Below, piece by piece: positions 63,898 to 64,000 of a stretch of 64,000 nucleotides of DNA. The first letter of the stretch is position 1. Every line of letters begins with the position of its first letter. The DNA comes from Mytilus trossulus (lineage: Eukaryota > Mollusca > Bivalvia > Mytilida > Mytilidae): assembly GCF_036588685.1 (NCBI RefSeq), contig NC_086378.1, forward strand, positions 14,611,578 to 14,675,577, in the 5' to 3' direction. Made by a program: the position numbers and the translations under genes. The notes beneath the pieces were generated by a model, which saw only the letters and a list, made by a program, of their open reading frames with translations, had not been told where the DNA came from and made no database searches.

Positions 63898-64000
63898 GTT
63901 TTTCCCTACCTACGGGCATTATGTTTTTCGATCTGTGTGTGTGTGGTTATCCGTCCGTTCGTCCGTTTCGTCCGTTAGTCCCGCATCAGGATAATGTTTT
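63898..64000 (+). repeat. Start of dispersed repeat, second copy of the 34309 family
   Basis: GGGCATTATGTTTTTCGATC is followed by a GTCCGTTCGTCCGTTTCGTC tract and CCCGCATCAGG, matching the opening of 34309-34590. Cut by the window edge. Confidence 0.7.

Overview
The window looks like invertebrate nuclear DNA, most likely from a bivalve mollusc. It is AT-rich. Genes are split into short exons with consensus GT/AG introns, and the introns and intergenic DNA are full of short dispersed repeats, foldback elements and internally tandem elements of the kind common in mussels and oysters. The species call is an inference from the repeat types and protein families; no rRNA, tRNA, mitochondrial or bacterial features were seen.

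1-36,504 (+): the 3' part of one large gene, entered mid-gene. I could join 23 exons with consistent splice phases into one open frame of 4,182 nt plus two leading codon-completing bases, 1,393 codons and a stop. The protein is a single-pass membrane receptor-like molecule. In order it has 12 visible EGF repeats, a laminin G/pentraxin-like (LamG) segment, a hyalin-repeat (HYR)-like domain, a CCP/sushi-like Cys segment, about 136 residues I do not recognise, two ephrin-receptor-like (GCC2/GCC3) Cys repeats, a transmembrane helix, and a cytoplasmic tail of about 230 residues with Tyr motifs, PxxP and a Lys/Arg cluster. The ectodomain parts resemble the SVEP1-type repertoire, but the membrane anchor and tail differ. 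Its introns hold a 31-copy 30-bp minisatellite, two TTAA-flanked MITE-like elements (one nested in an older repeat), a long foldback MITE and a 1.9-kb element made of ~500-bp tandem units.

36,505-42,987: 3' flank and AT-rich intergenic DNA with dispersed repeat fragments.

42,988-63,865: a cluster of three secreted Kazal-domain genes. One is on the minus strand (42,988-47,749). Two are on the plus strand (52,574-57,255, complete; 62,989-63,865, running off the right edge). The first two are head to head. All share one plan: in the genes where the start is visible, a short signal-peptide exon with a phase-1 intron; then Kazal domain 1 split over two exons by a phase-2 intron; a Ser/Thr-rich linker in the same exon; and a second Kazal half that ends at another phase-2 junction. 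The cluster most likely arose by local duplication. Reactive-site loops differ between copies, and domain 1 has an enlarged loop in all three, so these may not all be classical serine protease inhibitors.

Between the Kazal genes lie more foldback elements, a 353-bp tandem array carrying a GACGCGCG motif, and a 0.9-kb element with terminal inverted repeats and a second foldback inside it.
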